DNA of 64,000 bases from Micromonospora luteifusca. GTDB taxonomy: Bacteria; Actinomycetota; Actinomycetes; Mycobacteriales; Micromonosporaceae. The stretch is from NCBI RefSeq assembly GCF_016907275.1, contig NZ_JAFBBP010000001.1, positions 3,400,001-3,464,000 on the forward strand. Reading direction: 5' to 3'. The notes under the pieces are model-generated. The model searched no databases. It saw nothing but the letters and a program-made list of their open reading frames with translations, and had not been told where the DNA came from. A program made the position numbers and the translations under genes. Positions 25,455 to 34,994 of this stretch are shown here, in pieces. The first letter of the stretch is position 1. Every line of letters starts with the position of its first letter.

Positions 25455-27116
25455 GTGTCCACAGCTGACAGAAGTCCGTGGTGGCGTGGAGCGGTGATCT
25501 ACCAGGTGTATCCCCGGAGCTTCGCGGATGGCAACGGCGACGGCATCGGCGACATCGCCGGCATCCGGTCGCGGCTGAATCACCTGTCCGCGCTCGGCAT
25601 CGACGCGATCTGGTTCAGTCCCTGGTACCCCTCCCCGATGGCCGACGCCGGCTACGACGTGTCCGACTACCGCGACATCGACCCGGTCTTCGGCAGCCTC
25701 GGCGAGGCGGAGGCGCTGATCGCGGAGGCGCACGCGCTGGGCATCCGGACGATTGTCGACGTGGTGCCCAACCACTGCTCCGACGCGCACCCCTGGTTCC
25801 AGGCCGCGCTGGCCGGCGGCCCCGACGCGCCCGAACGGGACCTGTTCTGGTTCCGGCCCGGCCGGGGCCCGAACGGCGACCAGCGGCCCACCGACTGGGT
25901 CGGCGAGTTCGGTGGCGAGACGTGGACCCGCACCACCAACCCGGACGGCACCCCCGGCGACTGGTACCTGCACCTGTTCGCCCCGCAGCAGCCGGACTTC
26001 AACTGGGACCACCCCCGGGTACGGGCGGAATTCGAGGACATCCTGCGGTTCTGGTTCGACCGGGGCGTGGACGGCATCCGGATCGACTCGGCCGGTCTCC
26101 TGGTCAAGGACGGGGAGTTGCCCGAGGTCCGACCGGACCACCCGCACCCGTTCCACGACCTCGACGGGGTGCACGACATCTACCGGGGCTGGCGCCGGGT
26201 CGCCGACGAGTACGCCGACCGCGCGCTGATCGGTGAGGTGTGGCTGCCGGATCGGCAGCGGTTCGCCAACTACCTGCGCCCGGACGAGCTGCACGCGGCG
26301 TTCAACTTCGACTTCCTCGGCTGCGCATGGGACGCCGCGGCGCTGCGCGAGAGCATCGACGGGACGCTGAGCGCGCACGCGCCGGTCAACGCGCCGGCCA
26401 CCTGGGTGCTCTCGAACCACGACGTCACCCGGCACGTCACCCGCTACGGGCGGGCGGACACCAGGTTCAGCTTCGCCGCCAAGCGCGAGGGGATCCCCAC
26501 CGACCTGGAGCTGGGCACCCGCCGGGCCCGTGCCGCCGCGCTGCTGTCGCTGTCGCTGCCCGGCGCCGCCTACGTGTACCAGGGCGAGGAGTTGGGCCTC
26601 TACGAGGTCGAGGACATTCCGTACGCGCTGCGTCAGGACCCGATGTGGGAGCGTTCCGGCCGGATCGACCCCGGGCGGGACGGCTGCCGCGTACCGCTGC
26701 CCTGGGCCGGTGACGAGCCGCCGTTCGAGTTCAGCCCCGCCGGTGCCGCAGCGCCCTGGCTGCCCCAGCCGGCCGACTGGAAGGACCGGACCGCCCGTGC
26801 GCAGACCGGCGACCCGGCCTCGATGCTGGAGCTGTACCGGGCGGCGATCCAGGCCCGGCGGGCCGAGCCGACGCTCGGTGACGGCGAGCTGACCTGGCTG
26901 CCGGCACCGGAGGGGGTGCTCGCGTTCAGCCGCGGCGGTGGCTTCAACTGCCTGGTCAACCTCTCCGACATTCCGGTTTCGATGCCGGCCGGCGAGGTGC
27001 TGCTGGCCAGTGGGCCACTCGACGACGGGTTACTGCCGTCGGACACCGCAGTCTGGCTGCGTACCGCCGAATCGGCGGACGGGCCGCGCGCGGCGGACGG
27101 ACCAGGCCTGACCTGA
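25455..27116 (+). CDS. GH13 alpha-glucosidase
   Basis: 553 residues; a GTG at 25455 is favoured over the one at 25449 because of spacing from AAAGCAGG. Cytoplasmic (no signal peptide). The GH13 conserved regions are visible: DVVPNH (region I), GIRIDSA with nucleophile Asp211 (II), GEVW with acid/base Glu261 (III) and SNHD with Asp323 (IV). The start PWWRGAVIYQVYPRSFADGNGDG is typical of the oligo-1,6-glucosidase/alpha-glucosidase group. It probably splits imported gluco-oligosaccharides to glucose as the intracellular step of this locus. Linkage specificity cannot be read from the sequence. Confidence 0.94.
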   Translation: MSTADRSPWWRGAVIYQVYPRSFADGNGDGIGDIAGIRSRLNHLSALGIDAIWFSPWYPSPMADAGYDVSDYRDIDPVFGSLGEAEALIAEAHALGIRTIVDVVPNHCSDAHPWFQAALAGGPDAPERDLFWFRPGRGPNGDQRPTDWVGEFGGETWTRTTNPDGTPGDWYLHLFAPQQPDFNWDHPRVRAEFEDILRFWFDRGVDGIRIDSAGLLVKDGELPEVRPDHPHPFHDLDGVHDIYRGWRRVADEYADRALIGEVWLPDRQRFANYLRPDELHAAFNFDFLGCAWDAAALRESIDGTLSAHAPVNAPATWVLSNHDVTRHVTRYGRADTRFSFAAKREGIPTDLELGTRRARAAALLSLSLPGAAYVYQGEELGLYEVEDIPYALRQDPMWERSGRIDPGRDGCRVPLPWAGDEPPFEFSPAGAAAPWLPQPADWKDRTARAQTGDPASMLELYRAAIQARRAEPTLGDGELTWLPAPEGVLAFSRGGGFNCLVNLSDIPVSMPAGEVLLASGPLDDGLLPSDTAVWLRTAESADGPRAADGPGLT

Positions 27117-27257
27117 CTCTGATCGCCCGTGGTGCCGGCGGCCCGTCCCGGCCGCCGGCACCACGCCACCCAGGAAAGGAGGAGCAAGGGGGGAACGCGT
27201 AACGCCGCACCGACACGGGGGGATCTGGCCTGCCTGACGAAAGGGAGAGCGCAGCTC

Positions 27258-30158
27258 ATGGCCAACCACACCACCGGCACCCCGCACCATCTCCGACACC
27301 CGACCCGGGCAGGGTTGGCCGCCATCGCCGCCACTCTGCTCGCCGCCACCTCGTTGACCGCCCTCGCGGTCACCGGCACGGCAACCCCGGCCTCGGCGGC
27401 CGGGCTGTCCCCCTTCGACATCGCCGGCCGGGGCGCCACCGTCCCGTTCGTCGAACAGGAGGCGGAGGAGGCCGCCCACAACGGCACGAAGATCGGCCCG
27501 GACCGGCGCTACGGCACGCTGCCGTCCGAGGCGTCCGGTCGGGAGGCGGTCACCCTCGACGCAGTCGGCGAGTACGTCGAGTTCACCCTCAGCGCTCCGG
27601 CCAACGCGGTCACCTTCCGGTACAGCCTGCCGGACAACTCGGCGGGCACCGGCCGGGACGCCGCCATCGACCTGCGGGCCAACGGGACCCTGCTGAAGTC
27701 GGTCCCGGTGACGTCGAAGTACGGCTGGTACTACGGCGGATACCCGTTCAACAACAACCCGGGCGACACCAACCCGCACCACTTCTACGACGAGACCCGG
27801 GCGATCTTCGGCGGCACCCAACCCGCCGGCACGAAGATCCGGTTCCAGGTCTCCTCGACCGCCCAGTCGCCCTCGTTCACCATCGACCTGGCCGACTTCG
27901 AGCTGGTCGCCCCTGCGATCACCAAGCCCAGCGGTGTGCTCGACGTGGTCACCGACTTCGGCGCCGACCCGAGCGGCGCGACCGACTCGACCGCGAAGTT
28001 CCAGGCGGCGGTCGACGCCGGAAAGGCCCAGGGCAGGGCGGTCTGGATCCCGACCGGCACCTTCACCCTCTGGGATCACGTGGTGGTCGACGGGGTGACC
28101 CTGCGCGGCGCCGGCCCCTGGTACTCGGTGCTCGGCGGCCGGCACCCCACCGAGCGGAACAGATCCGTCGGCATCTACGGCAAGTACGTCCCCGGTGGCG
28201 GCTACACCGGCCCGGTCCGCTCGCACGAGGCGAACGGGCCGAGCCGCAACGTCACACTGCGGGACTTCGCCATCATCGGTGACATCCGCGAACGGGTCGA
28301 CGACGACCAGGTCAACGCCCTGGGCGGGGCGATGACCAACTCGGTGGTCGACAACCTGTGGCTGGAGAACACCAAGGTCGGGGCGTGGATGGACGGCCCG
28401 ATGGACAACTTCACCATCCGCAACAGCCGAATCCTGGACCAGACCGCGGACGGGGTGAACTTCCACACCGGCGTGACCAACTCGACGGTGACGAACACGT
28501 TCGTCCGCAACACCGGCGACGACGCGTTGGCGATGTGGGCGCAGAGCGTGCCGAACGTCAACAACTCCTTCACCCACAACACCATCGGCGTGACCCTGCT
28601 GGCGAACCACCTGGTCAGCTACGGCGGCCGGGACATCAAGATCACCGATAACGTCACGGCCGACTCGCTGACCAACGGCGGTGGCATCCACGTCGCCAAC
28701 CGCTACCCGGGCGTGCAGGGTGCCACCGGAGTCCAGGGCACCTGGACGATCGCCCGGAACACGCTGATCCGCAACGGCAACTCGGACTACAACTGGAACT
28801 TCGGTGTCGGCGCGATCTGGTTCTCCGCCCTCAACGAGGCGTTCCAGAACCCCACCATCAACATCACCGACACCGACATCCTGGACAGCTCGTACGCGGC
28901 GCTGCACTGGATCGAGGGCCAGACCAACGGGATCAACCTCAACAACGTGCGGATCGACGGCGCCGGCACGTACGCGCTCCAGGTGCAGGCACCCAGCCAG
29001 GTGTCGTTCACGAACGTACGGGCCACCAACATCGCGCAGAGCAACCCGATCCACAACTGCGTCGGTGGTGGTTTCCAGATCACCCAGGGTGCCGGCAACT
29101 CCGGCTGGTACGTCCCGACCCCGTACTGCGGCCCGTGGCCGAACCCGCAGTGGGGCGGCGGACCCACCACGCCGCCGCCGACCACCCCGGCACCCACCAC
29201 TCCGGCACCGACCACGCCGCCGCCCACCACCCCGCCGCCCACCAGCGGGGGAAACCTGGCGCTGAACCGGTCGGCGACGGCGACCAGCACCAACCAGAGC
29301 TACACGGCGGCCAACGCGGTGGACGGCAACGCGGCCAGCTACTGGGAGAGCGCCAACAACGCCTTCCCCCAGTCGCTCACCGTCGACCTGGGAGCGGCCC
29401 GGTCGGTCGACCGGGTGGTGCTCAAGCTGCCCACCGGTTGGGAGCAACGCACCCAGACCCTGTCGGTGCTCGGCTCCACCGACGGCTCGTCGTACAGCAC
29501 GCTGGCGTCGTCCGCGGGTCGGGTCTTCGCCCCCGGCACGGGTAACACCGTGTCGATCGGGCTGCCCTCCGGTGACCGCCGCTACATCCGGGTCACCGTC
29601 ACCGGCAACACCGGCTGGCCGGCCGCGCAACTCTCCGAGGTCGAGGTGTACGGCGGCACACAGACCACGCCACCGCCCACCACCCCACCCCCGACCACCG
29701 CGCCGCCAACCACGCCCCCGCCGACCACACCGCCGCCCAGCGGAAACCTGGCGGCCGGGCGGTCCGTCACCGAGACCAGCCACTCCGACGTGTACGCCGC
29801 CGCCAACACGGTGGACGGCAACCCGAACACGTACTGGGAGAGCGCCAACAACGCCTTCCCGCAGTCACTGACGGTGGACCTGGGCGCCAACCGGTCGGTG
29901 TCCCGGGTGGTGCTGAAGCTCCCACCGTCATCGGCCTGGCAGACGCGCACGCAGACGCTCTCGGTGCTCGGGTCCACCAACGGATCGACGTTCGCGACCC
30001 TGAAAGCGTCCGCCGGCTACACCTTCAACCCGGCCAGCGGCAACACGGCCACCGTGACCTTCACGGCGACCAGCCAGCGGTACCTGCGGCTGACCATCAC
30101 CGGCAACACCGGCTGGCCGGCCGGCCAGCTCAGCGAGTTCGAGGTGTATTCCAGCTAG
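27258..30158 (+). CDS. secreted GH87-like alpha-1,3-glucanase with two discoidin domains
   Basis: 966 residues from the ATG at 27258 behind AAAGGGAG. Signal peptide (about 1-48, ending ASAA), CBM35/6-like domain (about 50-220, FVEQEAEEA...LADFELVAP), beta-helix catalytic domain (about 225-630), then two F5/8 type C (discoidin) domains separated by PTTPPP-type linkers. TADGVNFH (Asp398) and NTGDDALAM (Asp421-Asp422) are 23 residues apart, the same spacing as the catalytic D1067/D1090/D1091 reported for Bacillus circulans Agl-KA (recalled). A mycodextranase is the alternative. It should attack fungal or bacterial alpha-1,3-glucan outside the cell. Confidence 0.85.
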   Translation: MANHTTGTPHHLRHPTRAGLAAIAATLLAATSLTALAVTGTATPASAAGLSPFDIAGRGATVPFVEQEAEEAAHNGTKIGPDRRYGTLPSEASGREAVTLDAVGEYVEFTLSAPANAVTFRYSLPDNSAGTGRDAAIDLRANGTLLKSVPVTSKYGWYYGGYPFNNNPGDTNPHHFYDETRAIFGGTQPAGTKIRFQVSSTAQSPSFTIDLADFELVAPAITKPSGVLDVVTDFGADPSGATDSTAKFQAAVDAGKAQGRAVWIPTGTFTLWDHVVVDGVTLRGAGPWYSVLGGRHPTERNRSVGIYGKYVPGGGYTGPVRSHEANGPSRNVTLRDFAIIGDIRERVDDDQVNALGGAMTNSVVDNLWLENTKVGAWMDGPMDNFTIRNSRILDQTADGVNFHTGVTNSTVTNTFVRNTGDDALAMWAQSVPNVNNSFTHNTIGVTLLANHLVSYGGRDIKITDNVTADSLTNGGGIHVANRYPGVQGATGVQGTWTIARNTLIRNGNSDYNWNFGVGAIWFSALNEAFQNPTINITDTDILDSSYAALHWIEGQTNGINLNNVRIDGAGTYALQVQAPSQVSFTNVRATNIAQSNPIHNCVGGGFQITQGAGNSGWYVPTPYCGPWPNPQWGGGPTTPPPTTPAPTTPAPTTPPPTTPPPTSGGNLALNRSATATSTNQSYTAANAVDGNAASYWESANNAFPQSLTVDLGAARSVDRVVLKLPTGWEQRTQTLSVLGSTDGSSYSTLASSAGRVFAPGTGNTVSIGLPSGDRRYIRVTVTGNTGWPAAQLSEVEVYGGTQTTPPPTTPPPTTAPPTTPPPTTPPPSGNLAAGRSVTETSHSDVYAAANTVDGNPNTYWESANNAFPQSLTVDLGANRSVSRVVLKLPPSSAWQTRTQTLSVLGSTNGSTFATLKASAGYTFNPASGNTATVTFTATSQRYLRLTITGNTGWPAGQLSEFEVYSS

Positions 30159-30165
30159 GCCGGGC

Positions 30166-30190
30166 GCCCCCGCCCACCCCGGGCGGGGGC
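30166..30190 (+). terminator. GC-rich hairpin between the two GH87 genes
   Basis: GCCCCCGCCC / GGGCGGGGGC, 5-base loop, 8 bp after the first glucanase stop. Perfect 10-bp stem without a T-run. The next gene has its own ribosome binding site 150 bp on. Confidence 0.7.
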
Positions 30191-30345
30191 CACCCGGTCC
30201 GGGCGTCCGGCGCAACGCAGCCCCGGCCGTCCGACCCCGTCCCCAACCCGCACCGTCCCCCACCTGTCGCGGAACGACGGGCGTACCCCTGCACCCGTCG
30301 CCGGGCAACGCACCCACACCCACCCCGAAAGAGGTGTAGCGACCC

Positions 30346-33300
30346 ATGTCCAGCAACGGCACCAGACGAGGCACGCCGCCGACCGGCGCACCCAACCCCG
30401 TCCCCCGAACCACCCGCACGCGTGGCCGACGACTCCTCGCCGGTGCGCTCGCCGGAATGCTCCTCGCCACCGCCCCGGTCGTCACCCCCATGGCGAGCGC
30501 GGCACCGGCGGTCGACCCGTCCGCAGCCGCCGCCCGCGTGGCCATGCTCGCCGGGCTCTCCGCCACCATGACCGCCAGCAGCTACAACCAGAACTACGTG
30601 GCGGGCAACGCCAACGACGGCAACGCGTCGACCTACTGGGAGAGTGCCAACAACGCGTTCCCGCAGTGGATCCAGGCGGACCTGGGCGCCACAGTCAGCG
30701 TCGACCGGGTGGTGCTGAAGCTGCCCCCCTCGTCGGACTGGCAGGCGCGTACGCAGACGCTGTCGGTGCTGGGCTCGACCAACGGCTCGTCCTTCAGCAC
30801 CCTGAAGGCGTCCGCCGGCTACACCTTCAACCCGAGCAGCGGCAACACCGCGACCGTCAGCTTCACCGCCGCCAGCACCCGCTACGTACGCGTGCAGGTC
30901 ACCGGCAACACCGGCTGGCCGGCCGCGCAGTTCTCCGAGGTCGAGGTGTACGGCGCCACCGGCAGCACCGACACCCAGGCCCCCAGCGTCCCGGGCAACC
31001 TGGCCTACACCCAGCCGGCCAGCGGGCAGATCCGGCTCGCCTGGTCGGCGTCGACCGACAACATCGGGGTGACCGGCTACGACGTCTACGCCAACGGCGC
31101 GCTGCGTGGCAGCGTCAACGGCTCGACGCTCACGTACACCGACAACCAGGCGGACAGCGCCACGGTGTCGTACCACGTCCGGGCCAAGGACGCGGCCGGC
31201 AACCAGTCGGCGAACAGCAACACCGTGACCCGCACCGGCACCGGCAACCCGCCGACCGGGACCAACCTGGCGATCGGCAAGCCGATCAGCGCCTCCGGGT
31301 TCGTGCACACCTTCGTGGCCACCAACGCCAACGACAACAACGTGGCCACCTACTGGGAGGGCAACGGCAACCCGAGCACGTTGACTGTGCAGCTCGGCGC
31401 GAACGCCAGCCTCAGCCAGATCGTCGTGAAGCTCAACCCGGACTCGGCCTGGGGTGCGCGTACGCAGAACATCACAGTGCTCGGCCGGGACCAGGGCTCC
31501 TCGACGTTCACCACGCTGGTCGGCGCGGCGAACTACACCTTCAACCCGGGCAGCGGCAACACGGTGACCATCCCGGTCTCCGGTGCGGCCGCCGACGTGC
31601 GGCTCTCGATCGCCTCGAACACCGGCGCTCCGGCCGGGCAGGTGGCCGAGTTCCAGGTCATCGGCACCCCGGCGCCGAACCCGGACCTGACCGTCACCGG
31701 CATGTCGTTCAGCCCGTCCGCACCCGTGGAGACCAGCACCATCACGCTCTCCGCGACCGTGCGCAACGCCGGCTCGGCGGCCTCCGGGGCGACAAACGTC
31801 AACTTCTACCTGGGCTCCACCCGGGTCGGCACCGCGTCGGTCGGCGGCCTCGCGGCCGGCGCCTCGACCACGGTCAGCGCCAGCATCGGCACCCGGGACT
31901 CGGGCAGCTATCCGCTCAGCGCGAAGGTCGACGAGTCGAACACCGTCGTCGAGTCCGACGACACCAACAACAGCTACACCAACCCCAGCCCGCTGGTGGT
32001 CGGCGCGGTCGCCAGCTCCGACCTGGTCGCCTCCGCGGTCGACTGGTCACCGGGTAACCCGCCGCCCGGTAGCACTGTCACCTTCTCCGTGTCGATCCGC
32101 AACGCCGGCAACCAGGCGTCCGCGTCCGGCTCGCACGGCATCACCCTGACCGTGCTCAACGAGTCCGGCACCGCCGTCCGTACGCTGACCGGCTCGTACT
32201 CGGGCGTGATCAACGCCGGCGCGACGGTCGGCCCGATCAACCTGGGCACCTGGACCGCCGCGAACGGCAAGTACACCGTCCGGGTGGTGCTCGCCGTGGA
32301 CGGCAACGAACTGCCGGTCAAGCAGACCAACAACACGAGTGACCGCCCGCTCTTCGTGGGACGTGGCGCCAACCTCGGCTACGACATGTACGAGGCCGAG
32401 GACGGCACGACCGGCGGGGGCGCCGGGCAGGTCGGGCCCAACCGGGAGATCGGCAACCTCGGCGGTGAGGCGTCAGGTCGTCGGGCGGTGACCCTGAACA
32501 GCACCGGCTCGTACGTCGAGTGGACCACCCGGGCAGCGACCAACACCCTGGTCACCCGCTTCTCCATCCCCGACTCGGCGGGCGGCGGAGGCATCGACTC
32601 GACGTTGAACATCTACGTCAACGGCACCCTGCACAAGCCGATCAACCTGACCTCCAAACACATCTGGCTCTACGGTGCGGAGGCCAGCCCGAGTGACTCG
32701 CCGAGCGCCGGCCCGCCCCGCCACCTGTACGACGAGGCCAACGTGATGTTGAACTCGACCGTCCCGGCCGGCAGCAAGATCAGGCTGCAGAAGGACCCGG
32801 CCAACACCACCACGTACGCGATCGACTTCATCAACCTGGAGCTGGTCGCACCTCGGGCCAACCCGGACCCGACCCGCTACCGCGTGCCGTCCGGCTTCAG
32901 CCACCAGGACGTCCAGAACGCGCTGGACGCGGTGCGGATGGACACCACCGGCAACCTGATCGGTGTCTACCTCCCGGCGGGCACGTACGAGACCGCACAG
33001 AAGCTCCAGGTGTACGGCAAGCCGATCACGGTGGTCGGCGCGGGTATGTGGTACACCCGCTTCCAGACGCCGACCGGTCAGCAGAACACCGACGCGGGCT
33101 TCCGGGTGGAGTCCTCGGCCAGCGGGTCGTCCTTCTCGCACCTGGCCTTCTTCGGCAACTACACCAACCGCATCGACGGGCCGGGCAAGGTCTGGGGTGA
33201 GTTGAAGGACGTCGACAACATGACCCTGGACAGCGTCTGGGTCGAGCACACCGTCTGCGCGTACTGGGGGGTGAGCGTCAGCGGGTTGACCATCCGCAAC

Positions 33301-34047
33301 AGCCGCTTCCGGAACACCTTCGCCGACGGTGTGAACCTCACCAACGGCAGCACCAACAACCTGGTCACCAACACCGAGGGAAGGTCGAACGGGGATGACG
33401 CCTTCGCCCTCTTCTCGGCCACCGACCAGGGCGCGTCGACCGGCAACAACGGCAACGTGTTCGAGAACCTCTCGGCCACGCTGACCTGGCGGGCGGCCGG
33501 ACTGGCGGTCTACGGCGGCTACAACAACATCTTCCGCAACCTGTACATCGCGGACATGTTGACGTACTCCGGGATCACCATCAGCTCGCTGGACTTCGGC
33601 TACCCGTTCATCGGGTTCGGGGCCAGCCCACCGACCCAGTTCCAGAACATCTCGCTGATCAGGGCGGGCGGGCATTTCTGGGGCTCCCAGACATTCCCCG
33701 CGATCTGGGTCTTCTCCGCCTCGAAGGAGTTCCGCGGCATCCGAGTGTCCGACGTGGACATCGTCGACCCGACGTACTCGGGAATCATGTTCCAGACCAA
33801 GTACAACGGGTCGCAGCCGGAGAACCCGATCACCGACACCGTCTTCACCAACATCTCGATCAGCGGTGCCCGCAAGAGCGGTGACGCGTTCGACGCGAAG
33901 TCCGGCTTCGCGGTCTGGGCCAACGAGATGCCGGAACCCGGTCAGGGCCCGGCGGTCGGCTCGGTCACCTTCAACAACCTGCGACTGACCAACAACGCGG
34001 TGGACATCCGCAACACCACGTCGACCTTCACCATCAACCGCAACTGA
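30346..34047 (+). CDS. large secreted GH87-like glucanase with discoidin, FnIII and CARDB domains
   Basis: 1233 residues. An N-terminal RTRGRRLL stretch before the hydrophobic core could be a Tat signal; cleavage is near ASAAPA (about 52-54). Domain order: discoidin (about 60-205), fibronectin III (about 210-300), discoidin (about 305-445), two CARDB repeats (about 450-555 and 565-675), CBM6/35 (YEAEDG, about 680-830), then a beta-helix catalytic domain. FADGVNLT (Asp994) and NGDDAFALF (Asp1017-1018) repeat the 23-residue spacing of the first enzyme. It is the last gene before a convergent terminator and probably binds insoluble glucan through several modules. Confidence 0.85.
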   Translation: MSSNGTRRGTPPTGAPNPVPRTTRTRGRRLLAGALAGMLLATAPVVTPMASAAPAVDPSAAAARVAMLAGLSATMTASSYNQNYVAGNANDGNASTYWESANNAFPQWIQADLGATVSVDRVVLKLPPSSDWQARTQTLSVLGSTNGSSFSTLKASAGYTFNPSSGNTATVSFTAASTRYVRVQVTGNTGWPAAQFSEVEVYGATGSTDTQAPSVPGNLAYTQPASGQIRLAWSASTDNIGVTGYDVYANGALRGSVNGSTLTYTDNQADSATVSYHVRAKDAAGNQSANSNTVTRTGTGNPPTGTNLAIGKPISASGFVHTFVATNANDNNVATYWEGNGNPSTLTVQLGANASLSQIVVKLNPDSAWGARTQNITVLGRDQGSSTFTTLVGAANYTFNPGSGNTVTIPVSGAAADVRLSIASNTGAPAGQVAEFQVIGTPAPNPDLTVTGMSFSPSAPVETSTITLSATVRNAGSAASGATNVNFYLGSTRVGTASVGGLAAGASTTVSASIGTRDSGSYPLSAKVDESNTVVESDDTNNSYTNPSPLVVGAVASSDLVASAVDWSPGNPPPGSTVTFSVSIRNAGNQASASGSHGITLTVLNESGTAVRTLTGSYSGVINAGATVGPINLGTWTAANGKYTVRVVLAVDGNELPVKQTNNTSDRPLFVGRGANLGYDMYEAEDGTTGGGAGQVGPNREIGNLGGEASGRRAVTLNSTGSYVEWTTRAATNTLVTRFSIPDSAGGGGIDSTLNIYVNGTLHKPINLTSKHIWLYGAEASPSDSPSAGPPRHLYDEANVMLNSTVPAGSKIRLQKDPANTTTYAIDFINLELVAPRANPDPTRYRVPSGFSHQDVQNALDAVRMDTTGNLIGVYLPAGTYETAQKLQVYGKPITVVGAGMWYTRFQTPTGQQNTDAGFRVESSASGSSFSHLAFFGNYTNRIDGPGKVWGELKDVDNMTLDSVWVEHTVCAYWGVSVSGLTIRNSRFRNTFADGVNLTNGSTNNLVTNTEGRSNGDDAFALFSATDQGASTGNNGNVFENLSATLTWRAAGLAVYGGYNNIFRNLYIADMLTYSGITISSLDFGYPFIGFGASPPTQFQNISLIRAGGHFWGSQTFPAIWVFSASKEFRGIRVSDVDIVDPTYSGIMFQTKYNGSQPENPITDTVFTNISISGARKSGDAFDAKSGFAVWANEMPEPGQGPAVGSVTFNNLRLTNNAVDIRNTTSTFTINRN

Positions 34048-34048
34048 T

Positions 34049-34849
34049 CTAGTCAGCACCAGATGCCGCCGGGAGGTGCACCCCTCCCGGCGGCATCGTG
34101 CCGTGCCGGCCCTCGCCCGCAGCGAACCGGGCCGCGCCGGCGAGCGCGTCCGTGGCCAGCGAGTTCATCCCGTACGCCAACTCGGTCGCCAGCGCCTCCG
34201 GCTCGGGTAGCCCGCTGCCGGCCAGTACGGCCGCCCGATCGTTGCGCAGGCAGGTCTGCGGGTGCCGGGCGATCTCCGCCGCCAGTTCCTCGGCCGCGGC
34301 CCGTGCCTGGCCGGGCGGCACCAACCGATTGACCAACCCCATCGAGTACGCCTCATCCGCCGGCACCGGACGCCCCGTGAGGATCAGGTCCATGGCGCGG
34401 CTCGCACCGATCAGCCGGGGGAGCCGGACAGTGCCGCCGTCGATCAGTGGCACTCCCCAGCGGCGGCAGAACACTCCGAGCGTCGCGTCGGACTCGGCGA
34501 CCCGCAGGTCGCACCAGAGCGCCAACTCGAGCCCGCCGGCCACCGCGTACCCGGAGATCGCCGCGATCACCGGTTTGCTCAGCGTCATCCGGGTCGGACC
34601 CATCGGGCCGTCCCCTTCCGGCTCGACCCGGTTGCCGCTCGGCGTGCCGATCGTCTTGAGGTCGGCCCCGGCGCAGAACGTGCCGCCGGCACCCCAGAGC
34701 ACGGCCACCGCTGCCTCCGGGTCGGCTTCGAAGGCCCGGAAGGCGTCCGCCAGCGCACGGGCCGTGGGCCCGTCAACGGCGTTCCGAACGTCCGCCCGGT
34801 CGAGCACCACGGTGGTAACCGCCCCGACCCGCTCCACCCGCACACCCAT
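34049..34849 (-). CDS. enoyl-CoA hydratase/isomerase family protein
   Basis: 266 residues from the ATG at 34849. Crotonase fold: CAGADLKTIG (first oxyanion-hole block) and ISGYAVAGGLELALWCDLRVA (second), with Glu in the acid position of the GGLELAL helix. SDATLGVFCRRWGVPLIDGGTVRLPRLIG follows the family pattern. Similar proteins hydrate 2-enoyl-CoA in beta-oxidation, but the exact acyl-CoA is unknown and no other beta-oxidation gene is near. Its stop is 1 bp from the GH87 stop, and its 3' end contains that gene's hairpin. Confidence 0.92.
   Translation of the reverse strand: MGVRVERVGAVTTVVLDRADVRNAVDGPTARALADAFRAFEADPEAAVAVLWGAGGTFCAGADLKTIGTPSGNRVEPEGDGPMGPTRMTLSKPVIAAISGYAVAGGLELALWCDLRVAESDATLGVFCRRWGVPLIDGGTVRLPRLIGASRAMDLILTGRPVPADEAYSMGLVNRLVPPGQARAAAEELAAEIARHPQTCLRNDRAAVLAGSGLPEPEALATELAYGMNSLATDALAGAARFAAGEGRHGTMPPGGVHLPAASGAD
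34062..34097 (+). terminator. perfect 15-bp hairpin in the convergent gene end
   Basis: GATGCCGCCGGGAGG / CCTCCCGGCGGCATC with a 6-base loop, 14 bp after the GH87 stop. It is also inside the last ~17 codons of the enoyl-CoA hydratase gene, so both strands share it. Confidence 0.8.
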
Positions 34850-34994
34850 CCCGCCAGCATGCCCGCCCCGCCCCACCCCCACAATCCCCGTCGATCTTGC
34901 ACTTCCGGTTGCCGGTCCGCGGCTTGTGCCCCGAATTCCCGGAGCAGAAACTGCAAGATCGGCGGCGAGGGCGGGGTGGGGCGGCAGGTTTGTC

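Noticed and set aside
24453-26435. 660-codon open frame antisense to the permease and GH13 genes
   Set aside because: Spans several genes in antisense and shows biased composition only; GH13 motifs prove the other strand.
27030-29783. 917-codon open frame antisense to the GH87 gene
   Set aside because: It mirrors the repetitive, high-GC coding strand; the protein is Arg/Gly/Val-rich low complexity with no domain, and the sense strand has clear domains.
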